Positions 15,109 through 23,114 of a stretch of 60,031 nucleotides of DNA are shown piece after piece. Both the position numbers and the translations under genes were made by a program. The notes under the pieces are model-generated. The model was given only the letters and a program-made list of their open reading frames with translations. It searched no databases and was not told the DNA's origin. Source of the DNA: Alistipes sp. CHKCI003 (GTDB taxonomy: Bacteria > Bacteroidota > Bacteroidia > Bacteroidales > Rikenellaceae); the NCBI RefSeq assembly GCF_900021155.1, contig NZ_FCNT01000042.1:1-60031 (forward strand), written 5' to 3'. The first letter of the stretch is position 1. Every line of letters starts with the position of its first letter.

Positions 15109-15507
15109 TTATCTGAAATACGTGTCTTTCTCGTACGGAGAGAACAAATCCGAGGCTTTGGCCGCCTCGAGCAACCTGTCCATATCCTCGATATTCAGGC
15201 ACCCTTTTATCGAAGTCTCCCCGGATGCCAGCTCCTCGGCAAGCAACGACTTGTCGATCATATTCAACTCGTGAGCACCGATAAACGAATCGTACTTGAG
15301 AAAGGGGTATTCGTTTCGCTTGATCGGCATCTGCATGTCATAAAAATCCTTTCTGCGCTGCACATAATTGTTGATATTGGAATTTATGAAAAAATAGCCG
15401 ATAACATGCGTTTCACTTTCCCCTATGATTACGAAGAACTTCGGTTTGGGAGGTGTGGTCGTCTCGAACATCCGATGTAATATCGTACCTCTGCATATAC
15501 CCTTCAT
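15109..15507 (-). CDS. Panacea-linked toxin-like protein 2
   Basis: 132 residues. The beginning (GTILHRMFETTTPPKPKFFVIIGE...VIGYFFINSNIN) has the strand pattern of MazF/PemK-like nucleases. ATGA overlap with the Panacea gene upstream gives translational coupling typical of toxin-antitoxin operons. Toxicity is inferred. Confidence 0.65.
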   Translation of the reverse strand: MKGICRGTILHRMFETTTPPKPKFFVIIGESETHVIGYFFINSNINNYVQRRKDFYDMQMPIKRNEYPFLKYDSFIGAHELNMIDKSLLAEELASGETSIKGCLNIEDMDRLLEAAKASDLFSPYEKDTYFR

Positions 15508-16049
15508 CGGTTCAACTCTTTTACGGCACGAATGTTTTCCGTAACCTCGGCGATGAATTCCTCGTCGGCTCCACTCTCCTGCATGATGTCTTCCACAGCC
15601 ATCCTGTCGTTCAATGATGTTTTACTCCATGCGAAAGCATGCGATTTCTCCACTATTTCATTCCAAGACAGCTTGCCATATTCAGTCAACGAAGTGTCGA
15701 GTTCCGCAACATCTGTTTTCGAAAGATAATACAAATCGGCATCCTGCAACGGTTCGACGTTGTATCTGTTTTTAATTCGAAACATTTTTCTGAACTCACC
15801 GATTTGAGGCCATTGATAACCATCCCCTCGAACACCCTTGAAAATGTCATAAATCATGGAAGGAACCGGCCCGTATTCCATAGCCACATACGTATCACCT
15901 GTAATAGGACGGCCATACTTAGTCAGATGCTCTCGATCCGCGAAATAGAGCACCTTGAATATTTTGTGAAAATCTTTCCGTTCAAGCCTGTTCGCAACGT
16001 ACAGAACAGCCTGTAAGGATTTCTCTGGATTGAAAACCGGAGTTGTCAT
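15504..16049 (-). CDS. Panacea (SocA-like) antitoxin 2
   Basis: 181 residues. Panacea pattern: FHKIFKVLYFADREHLTKYGRPITGDTYVAMEYGPVPSMIYDIFK (split across ~27-72), with a longer C-terminal helical extension than pair 1. Its partner overlaps by ATGA. Promoter at 16078-16108. Confidence 0.85.
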   Translation of the reverse strand: MTTPVFNPEKSLQAVLYVANRLERKDFHKIFKVLYFADREHLTKYGRPITGDTYVAMEYGPVPSMIYDIFKGVRGDGYQWPQIGEFRKMFRIKNRYNVEPLQDADLYYLSKTDVAELDTSLTEYGKLSWNEIVEKSHAFAWSKTSLNDRMAVEDIMQESGADEEFIAEVTENIRAVKELNR

Positions 16050-16077
16050 GATTCAGGATCAATATAGTTGTGTATGG

Positions 16078-16108
16078 CAAATATACGTCATTTATAATAA
16101 ACTGCAAA
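16078..16108 (-). promoter_or_regulatory. promoter of Panacea pair 2
   Basis: TTTG (16105-16108), 19 bases, TATATTTG (16078-16085) on the minus strand. Confidence 0.75.
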
Positions 16109-16147
16109 AAACATGCTTTTATTGCATTTCACAATACATGAATGTCG

Positions 16148-16218
16148 TTGCGCCACCCGGATTCGAACCGGGAACAGCAGGACCAAAATCTGACGTGTTG
16201 CCATTACACCATAGCGCA
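16148..16218 (-). tRNA. tRNA-Gln (UUG)
   Basis: 71 bases. Acceptor TGCGCTA/TGGCGCA, D-stem GTG/CAC, anticodon loop TTTTGGT (anticodon TTG), T-arm CCCGG-TTCGAAT-CCGGG. The anticodon stem has only three standard pairs (CAG/CTG) with mismatches at both ends (T-C and A-C), so it may be weak or degenerate. Encoded without CCA. Confidence 0.7.
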
Positions 16219-16534
16219 ATAATATGCGTTCCCTCGTTCGGATACATCCTAAACACAGATAACTGGATATAAAACGCTCTGACAAAGACGGTCCATAAAT
16301 ACCAAGGACTAACCATTTGTCTGTTATTCCCGCCACCGAGGTACTTGCATATAGTCTCAAGCTGCTACTCCGGGCCCGACCACGTCCCGATATACGAAGA
16401 TCGACACCAAATAGATAGGTTCTTTGGCTACCTCCAGCGCTTCATGCCAAGCAAAAAGGCAAGCAAATAAATATTCATCGGCTCCCTATCGCTTTCAAGG
16501 CCGATACGGCTACGACATTCTGTCGCAGGCGTGC

Positions 16535-16596
16535 GGAGGATGAGAGATTCGAACTCCCGAAACGTCGCCGTCTCCCGAGCCTTCAGGCTATCCTCC
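16535..16596 (-). tRNA. tRNA-Ser-like remnant
   Basis: Acceptor GGAGGAT/ATCCTCC and T-arm GGGAG-TTCGAAT-CTCTC are perfect and match bacterial serine tRNAs, but the whole is 62 bases: between lie only hairpins AGCC-TGAA-GGCT and GAGAC/GTTTC, with no seven-base anticodon loop. Best read as a deleted tRNA gene or tRNA-like structure. The rest of 16276-16774 shows no gene I can support. Confidence 0.4.
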
Positions 16597-16774
16597 GTAA
16601 AAAGCTGCCCGGATCTACCACACTCCCACGCCACCACGTAGGGCTTCGATTCGGGCAGGCATCCGCCCGTGGGCCTCACGGATGACGGACGGAAAACTAC
16701 CAACCAAAAACTTGACATGAAAAAACTCATGCGGACTATTCGCAGGCGTCCGTAACCTGTAAGAAAGAATATTA

Positions 16775-18289
16775 CTATTCAGTCTCAACAAATTCGCCTT
16801 TTACAAGCTGATAAAAAACATCCTCTTTAAGCGTAATTCCATCAATTTGGGCGGACTTCACGCACACCGGACTGCCATATTGGTCATACTCGGCAAGAAC
16901 AATCCAGCTATCTTTCTTCGCTTTGATCTTTGAACCGGGGCCAATGGCAGAAACCACTGCTTTGTATCCGGAAGAACCGATATGGGCCCCGTAGCCTGAG
17001 GAACCGATCCGGGCCCCGTTGCCTGAGGAACCGATCCGGGCCCCGTTGCCTGAGGAACCGATCTGTGCCCCGTTGCCTGAGGAACCGATCTGGGCTCCGT
17101 TGCCTGAGGAACCGATCTGTGCCCCGTAGCCTGAGGAACCGATCCGGGCCCCGTTGCCTGAGGAACCGATATGGGCTCCGTAGCCTGAGGAACCGATCTG
17201 TACCCCGTTGCCTGAGGAACCGATCTGTGCCCCGTAGCCTGAGGAACCGATCTGTGCCCCGTAGCCTGAGGAACCGATCTGTGCCACGTTGCCTGAGGAA
17301 CCGATATGGGCTCCGTCGCCCGAGGAACCGATCTGGGCTCCGTCGCCCGAGGAACCGATCTGGGCTCCGTCGCCCGAGGAACCGATCTGGGCTCCGTCGC
17401 CCGAGGAACCGATCTGTGCTTCGTCGCCCGAGGAACCGATCTGTGCCACGTTGCCTGAGGAACCAATCCGGGCCCCGTAGCCTGAGGAACCGATCTGTGC
17501 TTCGTCGCCCGAGGAACCGATATGGGCTCCGTCGCTCGTATCTACATTAACAGTCGGAGCTCTTTTGATACATTTTTCATACAAGAAGTCGATACCCGCT
17601 TTTATAAAATCTGAGAAATTGAGCTTGGCTCCGATATGAATTTTTGTCGTGGCCGTTTTGTCATTATCAGAACGGCATCTACCCAGAGCCGTAACGCGGT
17701 GAATCGGGATGAAGTTGCAATCATCATCCAGCATCGGACGATAATTAAGCACTGAAAAGGGTGATTCGCAGAAATGAAATCCTTTTTCGCAAACTTTAGG
17801 GTTCGCATCTTCTTCATAAGTCTCACCCTCCTCGAATTTGAAGCCGCGACATGTCATATCAGAATCGAAGCCTTTGAAGCCATCGATACACTTTTCCTCC
17901 CCGAACTCTTCCGGAAGAATCACATTGTCTCCGAACGATACGTGCTTGAATATTTCTACTATTTCAGAAAGATCGAAACCTGCAATCCCGCATCCTATTT
18001 TCGTTACGTAGAATATTAAATCCGGGTGTATTTTGGTGAAGTCCGCGAAATCCTTGACGGAGCGTTCCAAATCCGACAACTCTACTTTGTGCATGTTCTC
18101 GTCCAGCGTCGGAATAGCATAAGATCGCCCTTGCAATCCCTCGCCTTGCCCCATAACGGCACCGAACTTGTCGAGGGCGACGCGGGCAGCGCCGCCGACA
18201 TGATTACCGGCCTTGTTACTACCGAAAACGAAGACCTCATTCGGCTTTAATTCCGTGATGTTCTCGGGAGTAAATACTTTATCTACCAT
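16775..18289 (-). CDS. macro-like / DUF7666 protein with 21 nonapeptide repeats
   Basis: 504 residues. N-terminal ~140 residues resemble phage macro-like (Appr-1-p) proteins (EVFVFGSNKAGNHVGGAA, then IFYVTKIGCGIAGF). Residues ~150-250 resemble DUF7666 (GFKFEEGETYEE, CEKGFHFCESPF). Then 21 nine-residue repeats x-IGSSG-x-x-A, where the x are mostly Q/H/R and D/Y/N, likely a beta-solenoid, and a basic C-terminal cap. Macro domains bind or cleave ADP-ribose, so anti-defence is possible but not shown. Confidence 0.65.
   Translation of the reverse strand: MVDKVFTPENITELKPNEVFVFGSNKAGNHVGGAARVALDKFGAVMGQGEGLQGRSYAIPTLDENMHKVELSDLERSVKDFADFTKIHPDLIFYVTKIGCGIAGFDLSEIVEIFKHVSFGDNVILPEEFGEEKCIDGFKGFDSDMTCRGFKFEEGETYEEDANPKVCEKGFHFCESPFSVLNYRPMLDDDCNFIPIHRVTALGRCRSDNDKTATTKIHIGAKLNFSDFIKAGIDFLYEKCIKRAPTVNVDTSDGAHIGSSGDEAQIGSSGYGARIGSSGNVAQIGSSGDEAQIGSSGDGAQIGSSGDGAQIGSSGDGAQIGSSGDGAHIGSSGNVAQIGSSGYGAQIGSSGYGAQIGSSGNGVQIGSSGYGAHIGSSGNGARIGSSGYGAQIGSSGNGAQIGSSGNGAQIGSSGNGARIGSSGNGARIGSSGYGAHIGSSGYKAVVSAIGPGSKIKAKKDSWIVLAEYDQYGSPVCVKSAQIDGITLKEDVFYQLVKGEFVETE
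16959..17525 (-). repeat. 27-bp tandem repeat array (21 units)
   Basis: In-frame units of nine codons within the macro-like gene, differing mainly in the first base of one NAC codon (D/Y/N) and in one CAG/CAT/CGG codon. Likely to change in number by recombination. Not a CRISPR, since there are no spacers. Confidence 0.9.
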
Positions 18290-18419
18290 GTGTTCGTAAA
18301 TTGTTATAATTTAAATTTAAAGAAAAAACATTTGCCACTCGGATCCACCACAACGACTTAGCGTCCTGTATGGAAGTATACAAAATAAAAAAAGAATTCT
18401 GCATCGGAAAAATAAGTAA

Positions 18420-18535
18420 ATAAAAAAGGATACCTTAATGGGCTAAGGCATCCTTCAGAGATAGAAATAATAAGCGTTGGCGCGCATGAACGAGATTCCT
18501 CATCTTGTTCCTATTTCTGTTTTCTCGTTTGCGAA
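18420..18535 (-). ncRNA. candidate leader/small RNA with strong terminator
   Basis: On the minus strand: AACGAG pairs with CTCGTT around a ~24-base loop, AGAAATA can pair with TATTTCT further on (alternative folds), and GGATGCCTTA/TAAGGTATCC (18428-18453) plus six T forms a 10-bp terminator. An imperfect -7 box lies near 18538. It lies upstream of the macro-like gene and could attenuate it. Confidence 0.45.
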
Positions 18536-18544
18536 GATATAACA

Positions 18545-18814
18545 TTATACCGTATTTAGCAAATTTTGCCCATAATTTTTTTTAACATGACAAACAATGT
18601 AATCGGTTCGGGAATACTCCTTCACTCGTTGTTGCCGTCCGTCGCGTGTCTCGATTGACACCCAACGCGAGACTATATCCATGCCGCCCTTGCGCAGCCG
18701 GCTGACGATACGTCGCAACTCTGTAGTGCCGAACATATCCCACGCCCGTTTCACCGTCAAGCGGCCGCCTTTGCGGAAATAAGCGGCTATTTGTCTTTGA
18801 GGATCGTGTGCCAT
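18545..18814 (-). CDS. winged helix-turn-helix protein, 89 residues
   Basis: Residues 1-60 (RQIAAYFRKGGRLTVKRAWDMFGTTELRRIVSRLRKGG) form a winged helix common in Bacteroides phages, where the first helices replace a phage transcription or DnaT-like factor. DNA binding likely; target unknown. Confidence 0.6.
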   Translation of the reverse strand: MAHDPQRQIAAYFRKGGRLTVKRAWDMFGTTELRRIVSRLRKGGMDIVSRWVSIETRDGRQQRVKEYSRTDYIVCHVKKNYGQNLLNTV

Positions 18815-19176
18815 ATAATCGAAGTTTTAAGTTAGTCAAAAGAAGCCCGGACCGCTGAGAACTACTAATCTCCGAATAATTGTTTAACTCATACCATGAA
18901 ATCAGCAGCCCGGGCATAGAGGGACGACTATTGCAAAAATTCATAAATTCAGTTTAGCCAAAATTCAAATTCGGGTCGCAACAGTCATCCCCTTAGCGTC
19001 ATAGCGGAGACATTCAACCCCGCTATGACATAGTCATTTATCGCCGCCCTTTCGTTCGCTCGTATCATCGCGTTCCTACATTCAGGTGATGGCTCTTTCG
19101 CGCATTTCGGCTATTTGCTTACTCGCGGCCGCGTCTTCTCGGTGGCGGCACACAATGCAGATACGTTGCAGGCGTT

Positions 19177-19256
19177 GGTCGGAATGGTAACGGCTCCGAC
19201 CGCCGGAGAGTTGGTAACGGCTCTCTGCCGGAGAGTTGGTAACGGCCTCTCAGTGC
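19177..19256. repeat. 25-bp tandem repeat
   Basis: GCCGGAGAGTTGGTAACGG occurs at 19202-19220 and 19227-19245, with a degenerate third copy before it. The surrounding stretch 18815-19381 has no gene I can support; a short frame reading CIVCRHRED lacks a start codon. Confidence 0.6.
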
Positions 19257-19381
19257 CGGATCGCTTTCTGCCTTACAGGCTGGGGTTGTATTGCCAGCGA
19301 TCGAACCCCTCACCTCATAGGGTGGCTATTAGCTCCCGTGTCGGCGGTCAGGCCGGCACGGAACAAGGGTATCCGAAGGTC

Positions 19382-19558
19382 TTAAAGTTTGATGATTCGG
19401 ATGCTTTGAACATCGACGGATGCGTCCACTTTATATTGGCCTTCGACGTCGGCAAAGCGTTTCATTTCCTCAGCAGCTAAGACAAATTGGCTTGCCAACT
19501 CCTTCATCGCTGATTTCTTCACGCGGCGTCCCCGCCACCATCTCCACACTATTTTCAT
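19382..19558 (-). CDS. small hypothetical protein, 58 residues
   Basis: Starts MKIVWRWWRGRRVKKSAMKEL and continues with an amphipathic helix (ASQFVLAAEEMKRFA). Basic N-terminus. Last gene of the GC-rich phage segment before the AT-rich cargo. No family recognised. Confidence 0.45.
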   Translation of the reverse strand: MKIVWRWWRGRRVKKSAMKELASQFVLAAEEMKRFADVEGQYKVDASVDVQSIRIIKL

Positions 19559-19712
19559 TACTTATGTGTTTAACAGTCTATCCACCTTGACTTTCTCGTC
19601 TCTTTGCCTCCGAGCTCCAACGCCATACGGCGAATACGATCCGGTTGTTCCCCGGTCGTCGTACCTCTCTTATTTGTAAAACTCCACAGGGAAAAGGTTA
19701 TCGGCCGTCCAG

Positions 19713-20312
19713 TTGTTGTCGCCCGTGGAAATAACAGGTCAGAGAGAACGGATAGAAAGCCAAGTATATGAATTACAAGAGATACTCCTTTCTAATATTG
19801 ATCGGTTGTTTGATTCCGGAAAATTACTTTTGGAATTTCCTGAAAAAGATTTATCAATCAACCGAAAAATTCCCAACTACTCATTTTTTGAGAATTTTGG
19901 GATTGATATGTGCAACATTCACATTAATGATAAAACGGCATTTTGTTTAATGCCATTTCATAAAAAGTTTGACAAAGTATATGCTACAATAAAAACAGCT
20001 TGCCATCAAGTTGGATATACGTGTTTTAGAAGTGATGAACCTTTTAATCCCGGCAACGTATTAAGGCAAATCCTACAAATGATAACTTCAACAGAAATCA
20101 TCATCGCTGTTCTTGATGGCAAAAATCCCAATGTATTTTATGAGATTGGCATAGCCCACAGTTTAGGGAAAACAGTAATTCTTGTTGGCAATGCTAAAAA
20201 TCCCGATGATATATCATTCGATCTAAAATCTGAACGATTACTTTTGTATAATGCACCCAATGATTTGCAAAATAAACTAACCAAAAGCCTTCAACAATTA
20301 CATTATGTTTAG
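19713..20312 (+). CDS. TIR/deoxyribosyltransferase-like protein (possible defence effector)
   Basis: 199 residues from a TTG; a GTG at 19725 is the other choice and no ATG is near. The C-terminal ~120 residues have the pattern of nucleoside 2-deoxyribosyltransferase/TIR-like folds: FCLMPF (~79), GYTCFRSDE, then VLDGKNPNVFYEIGIAHSLGK with the catalytic-type Glu in YEIG (~148). Such domains hydrolyse nucleotides or NAD in antiphage defence. N-terminal helices may sense or multimerise. AT-rich against its surroundings, and the start region sits at a composition break near 19725, so the N-terminus may be truncated. Confidence 0.6.
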   Translation: MLSPVEITGQRERIESQVYELQEILLSNIDRLFDSGKLLLEFPEKDLSINRKIPNYSFFENFGIDMCNIHINDKTAFCLMPFHKKFDKVYATIKTACHQVGYTCFRSDEPFNPGNVLRQILQMITSTEIIIAVLDGKNPNVFYEIGIAHSLGKTVILVGNAKNPDDISFDLKSERLLLYNAPNDLQNKLTKSLQQLHYV

Positions 20313-20574
20313 TGATGAACAAAAAAGAATAGTAGCCAAAGCTATCATTGAAAAACTTGGCCAATATGAATGTCCGATGTGTGGGTGCTCCCAATTCTCG
20401 ATAATAGAAGAATTTGGACTTCATATGATGCGCCCTATGAGCAATCCGATTAACGTATCATGGGGTATCCCATATATAATGTTGGTTTGTGGGAAATGTG
20501 GTTATATGTCTCAGCACAATGCCATCTCTCTTGATGTGTTAGACCCTGAAACTACGCAAACTTTAAAAATGTAA
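20305..20574 (+). CDS. zinc-ribbon partner protein
   Basis: 89 residues. Two cysteine pairs, CPMCGC (~24) and CGKCGY (~68), form a zinc ribbon around a hydrophobic middle. Overlaps the TIR-like gene by eight bases, so the two are a coupled pair. Could be a sensor, inhibitor or nucleic acid-binding subunit; unknown. Confidence 0.6.
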   Translation: MFSDEQKRIVAKAIIEKLGQYECPMCGCSQFSIIEEFGLHMMRPMSNPINVSWGIPYIMLVCGKCGYMSQHNAISLDVLDPETTQTLKM

Positions 20575-20809
20575 GTTTTTAATATTTGCGTAATTCAAAT
20601 TATATTGATGCCAGCCCCATATAGTTTCACACTTTCAAACCCGTCGATTTCAGTTATTTCTGCGGTTTTTTGTGGTGTGGATGCAAATTGAGACGCCCCA
20701 CAAGTTTTAGGTAATATTGCTTATATATTTGGGGTCAGGGTCAGGTTTAGATGTACAAAGAAGGATAGCAGGGATAGCGTTGTAAGAATAGTTGACGGGA
20801 CTTCTCATG

Positions 20810-20971
20810 TTAATCTTTAGCAGAGTATTTACGCGTCTCCTCAATATCGGAGAACATCTGGCGCATTCGTTTATCGTGGGCTTTTATTGACTTGTTGAAA
20901 CGATATTCACCAACCATTACCACGATAAACGTAGCGAAAATAACAAGGAAAGAAAACCAAATCAGAATCAT
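20810..20971 (-). CDS. small membrane protein, 53 residues
   Basis: N-terminal transmembrane helix (ILIWFSFLVIFATFIVVMV) and a charged C-terminal helix (KAHDKRMRQMFSDIEETRK). Layout like a phage spanin or small holin-like protein, but there is no lysis gene nearby. 20575-20809 holds nothing else I can support. Confidence 0.5.
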   Translation of the reverse strand: MILIWFSFLVIFATFIVVMVGEYRFNKSIKAHDKRMRQMFSDIEETRKYSAKD

Positions 20972-21033
20972 AGCTTCAACGTTTTTGCAAACCTCGGAAC
21001 TCTCGGCATAACTTCAAAAAATCTGCTTATTAT

Positions 21034-21063
21034 TTTGCGGGGGGGGGGAATTTTGTAACTTTG
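21034..21063 (+). promoter_or_regulatory. lipoprotein promoter with a G10 tract in its spacer
   Basis: TTTG (21034-21037), 18 bases including ten G (21039-21048), TAACTTTG (21056-21063). Other promoters here use 19-21 bases, so gain or loss of G would move the spacing through the optimum. Candidate phase-variable switch. Confidence 0.65.
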
Positions 21064-21091
21064 CAGCATCTAACCAATAACTTATTACATT

Positions 21092-22294
21092 ATGAAAAAA
21101 TTATTTTCAATCACATTATTGTCAATTATATCATTATTTTGTGCTTGCAATAATGAGGATGAATCACAAGCAGAACCACTAAAAGTAATATTTGATGTAA
21201 GCAACCTTAATCTTGAGGTAAATGAGACATATACATTGCATACGATCGTCGTAAGCGGAAATATTGTGCGAGAGGATGCAGTGTGGGATTCATCGGATAA
21301 AAATGTTGCTACTGTCGACAAAGGAATTGTTACCGCAAAAGCACCCGGACAAACAAGTATTCTTTTAACATATAAAGGACAACTTTGTGCAACATGTGAA
21401 GTTACAGTAGAAGAACCCATAGCATTAACTGCAATTACATTGGATTCACATGATCTTAATTTTCTCGTTGGCAAATCCGACGTAATCGACACAGGCACAT
21501 CCTATATTCTTGATGTCTCTATTGAACCAGAGAATGCCCCAATGCCTGAGTTTGAATGGGAAGCTATGAATAACGATGTCGTAACATTCCGGACTGCTTT
21601 TCAGGGAGAGAAATGTGTCGTTTATCCTATAGGAATAGGCACAACCACCATAAAAGTTACAGCCAAAGGAACCTCTCTTTCTGACGAATGTACCGTTACA
21701 GTATCCCCCCGACATGTAACAGGAATTACTTGCACAGAAAGCTTATCACTCTTTTTGGGTAGTAGTCGACAATTAGAGGCAAAAGTCATACCCGATAATG
21801 TTTGGGATAATTCAGTGATATGGGAATCGTTAAATTCGGATATAGCAACCGTGGATGCAAGCGGCAAAGTTTATGGTAAAACATTAGGAGCAACTGAAGT
21901 CGTAGCGAAAACGAATGACGGGGGATTTGAAGCTAAATGTCAAGTTGAGGTTTGTGAAATTGACAAATTCGTTACAGCGAGCAGTGTGTGTGGTACAAAT
22001 GGAACAACAGCTACATATTTTTATAGTTATTTAAGACTTCACTTCAACACGAACGTTGATAGTCCCGTTCATCTTTTATCTATAGCATTGTATGATGAGT
22101 TCGGTAATTTAGCAACCTCTGGACGTCCTGATATAATTTGTAATGAGTATACTAATATATACAGGACGAAAATTCATCCACCTCTTCCAGATGGAAGTTT
22201 CGATTTTGACACATACCCAGCCCATGGGTGGAAATTTATAATCACCTATGTTTGGAATGACAAACAGTACGAATTAATTCATATTAACCAATAG
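21092..22294 (+). CDS. surface lipoprotein with Ig-like (BIG_2) domains
   Basis: 400 residues. Lipoprotein signal with lipobox ending at Cys19 (LISLFCAC, followed by NNEDE, a surface-export-like acidic stretch). Three BIG_2-type repeats (each with V.W.SSD..VATV....V.A...G...I) at ~30-110, ~115-205 and ~205-285, then a C-terminal beta domain. Probably displayed on the lysogen; could block superinfecting phage or bind host glycans. AT-rich cargo gene with its own promoter and terminator. Confidence 0.8.
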   Translation: MKKLFSITLLSIISLFCACNNEDESQAEPLKVIFDVSNLNLEVNETYTLHTIVVSGNIVREDAVWDSSDKNVATVDKGIVTAKAPGQTSILLTYKGQLCATCEVTVEEPIALTAITLDSHDLNFLVGKSDVIDTGTSYILDVSIEPENAPMPEFEWEAMNNDVVTFRTAFQGEKCVVYPIGIGTTTIKVTAKGTSLSDECTVTVSPRHVTGITCTESLSLFLGSSRQLEAKVIPDNVWDNSVIWESLNSDIATVDASGKVYGKTLGATEVVAKTNDGGFEAKCQVEVCEIDKFVTASSVCGTNGTTATYFYSYLRLHFNTNVDSPVHLLSIALYDEFGNLATSGRPDIICNEYTNIYRTKIHPPLPDGSFDFDTYPAHGWKFIITYVWNDKQYELIHINQ

Positions 22295-22370
22295 GATAAA
22301 AGGAAAGTTGCAGATGTTATTGCTCGAAATAATAAATAAATTTTATACATAACGCATGTAGCCAAAAAAA

Positions 22371-22392
22371 AGTCCCGTTCATAAATGGGACT
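22371..22392 (+). terminator. bidirectional terminator
   Basis: AGTCCC/GGGACT stem flanked by A-run and T-run; lies between the lipoprotein and the convergent DUF5053 gene. Confidence 0.8.
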
Positions 22393-22423
22393 TTTTCTGT
22401 TTACGAGTGGTTGTTATTGAATG

Positions 22424-22669
22424 TCAAATACTCTCTGCGCATTTATTGATCCTCCGCGATAGATCGTACAAGGCATTACGAAGGATTTCCTTTTCCGCCT
22501 CACTAAAATCGTCGGGTTTACCGTTATTCATACCATCCATTTTATGATAAAGCCACGACCGCGATTTACCAAAGTACCGTTCCGATATTTTAGCCCACGA
22601 TACATCTAATAAAATATCGGACATTTTCTGTTTTACCGTTTTTCGGTTTTGTTTCACTAAAATTTCCAT
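22424..22669 (-). CDS. DUF5053 family protein
   Basis: 81 residues from the ATG at 22669. Motif WAKISERYFGKSRSWLYHKMDG then KPDDFSEAEKEILRNALYDLS matches DUF5053, small helix-turn-helix-like proteins of Bacteroides prophages and integrative elements. Likely DNA-binding; role unknown. Shares a transcript with the 45-residue gene from promoter site B. Confidence 0.75.
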   Translation of the reverse strand: MEILVKQNRKTVKQKMSDILLDVSWAKISERYFGKSRSWLYHKMDGMNNGKPDDFSEAEKEILRNALYDLSRRINKCAESI

Positions 22670-22714
22670 ACGATCTATTTTTATACCTCCGACCAATCGG
22701 CCGGAGGTGGTTGT

Positions 22715-22852
22715 TTAATCTCTGTCTAATAATTCTTGCAAAATCATGTTTATATACCATTCTTGCTCCTCTCTTCCATTGGGATATGCCTTATGGTAAT
22801 TACGAATAGATTCTATCAAATCCCACTCTTTTTCGGTTAGTTCTACATTCAT
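22715..22852 (-). CDS. small acidic protein, 45 residues
   Basis: MNVELTEKEWDLIESIRNYHKAYPNG... The frame opens earlier, but the earlier start would lie in the promoter, so 22852 is chosen. First gene behind promoter site B. Confidence 0.6.
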   Translation of the reverse strand: MNVELTEKEWDLIESIRNYHKAYPNGREEQEWYINMILQELLDRD

Positions 22853-22875
22853 ATCGTATCTACTGTTGGGTACTA

Positions 22876-22906
22876 CAAATATAATACACTTTTGCGTATT
22901 ACGCAA
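22876..22906 (-). promoter_or_regulatory. shared phage promoter, site B
   Basis: TTGCGTAATACGCAAA, 11 bases, TTTG on the minus strand; the -7 box TATATTTG is perfect. The upstream element is near-palindromic here (TTGCGTA-A-TACGCAA) and keeps TTGCGTAAT but not GTGCCG, so it may bind the regulator differently. Confidence 0.65.
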
Positions 22907-22953
22907 ATATTTCTACATCATTTTTCCATTCCGATTGAAAAATGTATATTTGC

Positions 22954-23100
22954 ATTGCTAAAGTTCATGTAGTGTAAATATATCCACCATTTGGATATAT
23001 TGCATCTATTTATACAGTTTAATCTAACTGCGTCGAGTTCGGTAGCGGAAACGCCCGACGGCTTGCATATAGGGCCGAGCAACTCGTAACGCAGTTTTTT
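22954..23100 (+). ncRNA. structured leader RNA A1 with start-codon antisense (phage)
   Basis: Follows the -7 box TATATTTG at 22945-22952. Hairpin ATATATCC/GGATATAT (22978-23000); P1 ACTGCGT/ACGCAGT (23027-23033, 23089-23095); P2 CGAGTT/AACTCG; core GGTAGCGGAAACGCCC with a GCG-GAAA-CGC hairpin; GCTTGCAT; then T6. CATATAGG (23066-23073) is exactly complementary to CCTATATG (23110-23117), which holds the start codon of the next gene. ATTGCTAAA occurs both at 22954 and 23101. Confidence 0.65.
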
Positions 23101-23114
23101 ATTGCTAAACCTAT

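Noticed and set aside
16959..17525. CRISPR array
   Set aside because: Repeats are contiguous and in frame with no spacers; no cas genes.
16930..17550. Long arginine- and proline-rich frames over the 27-bp repeats on both strands
   Set aside because: Shadows of the IGSSG repeat gene in other frames.
19119..19313. 64-residue minus-strand frame
   Set aside because: Low complexity over a tandem repeat, no family resemblance, no ribosome site.
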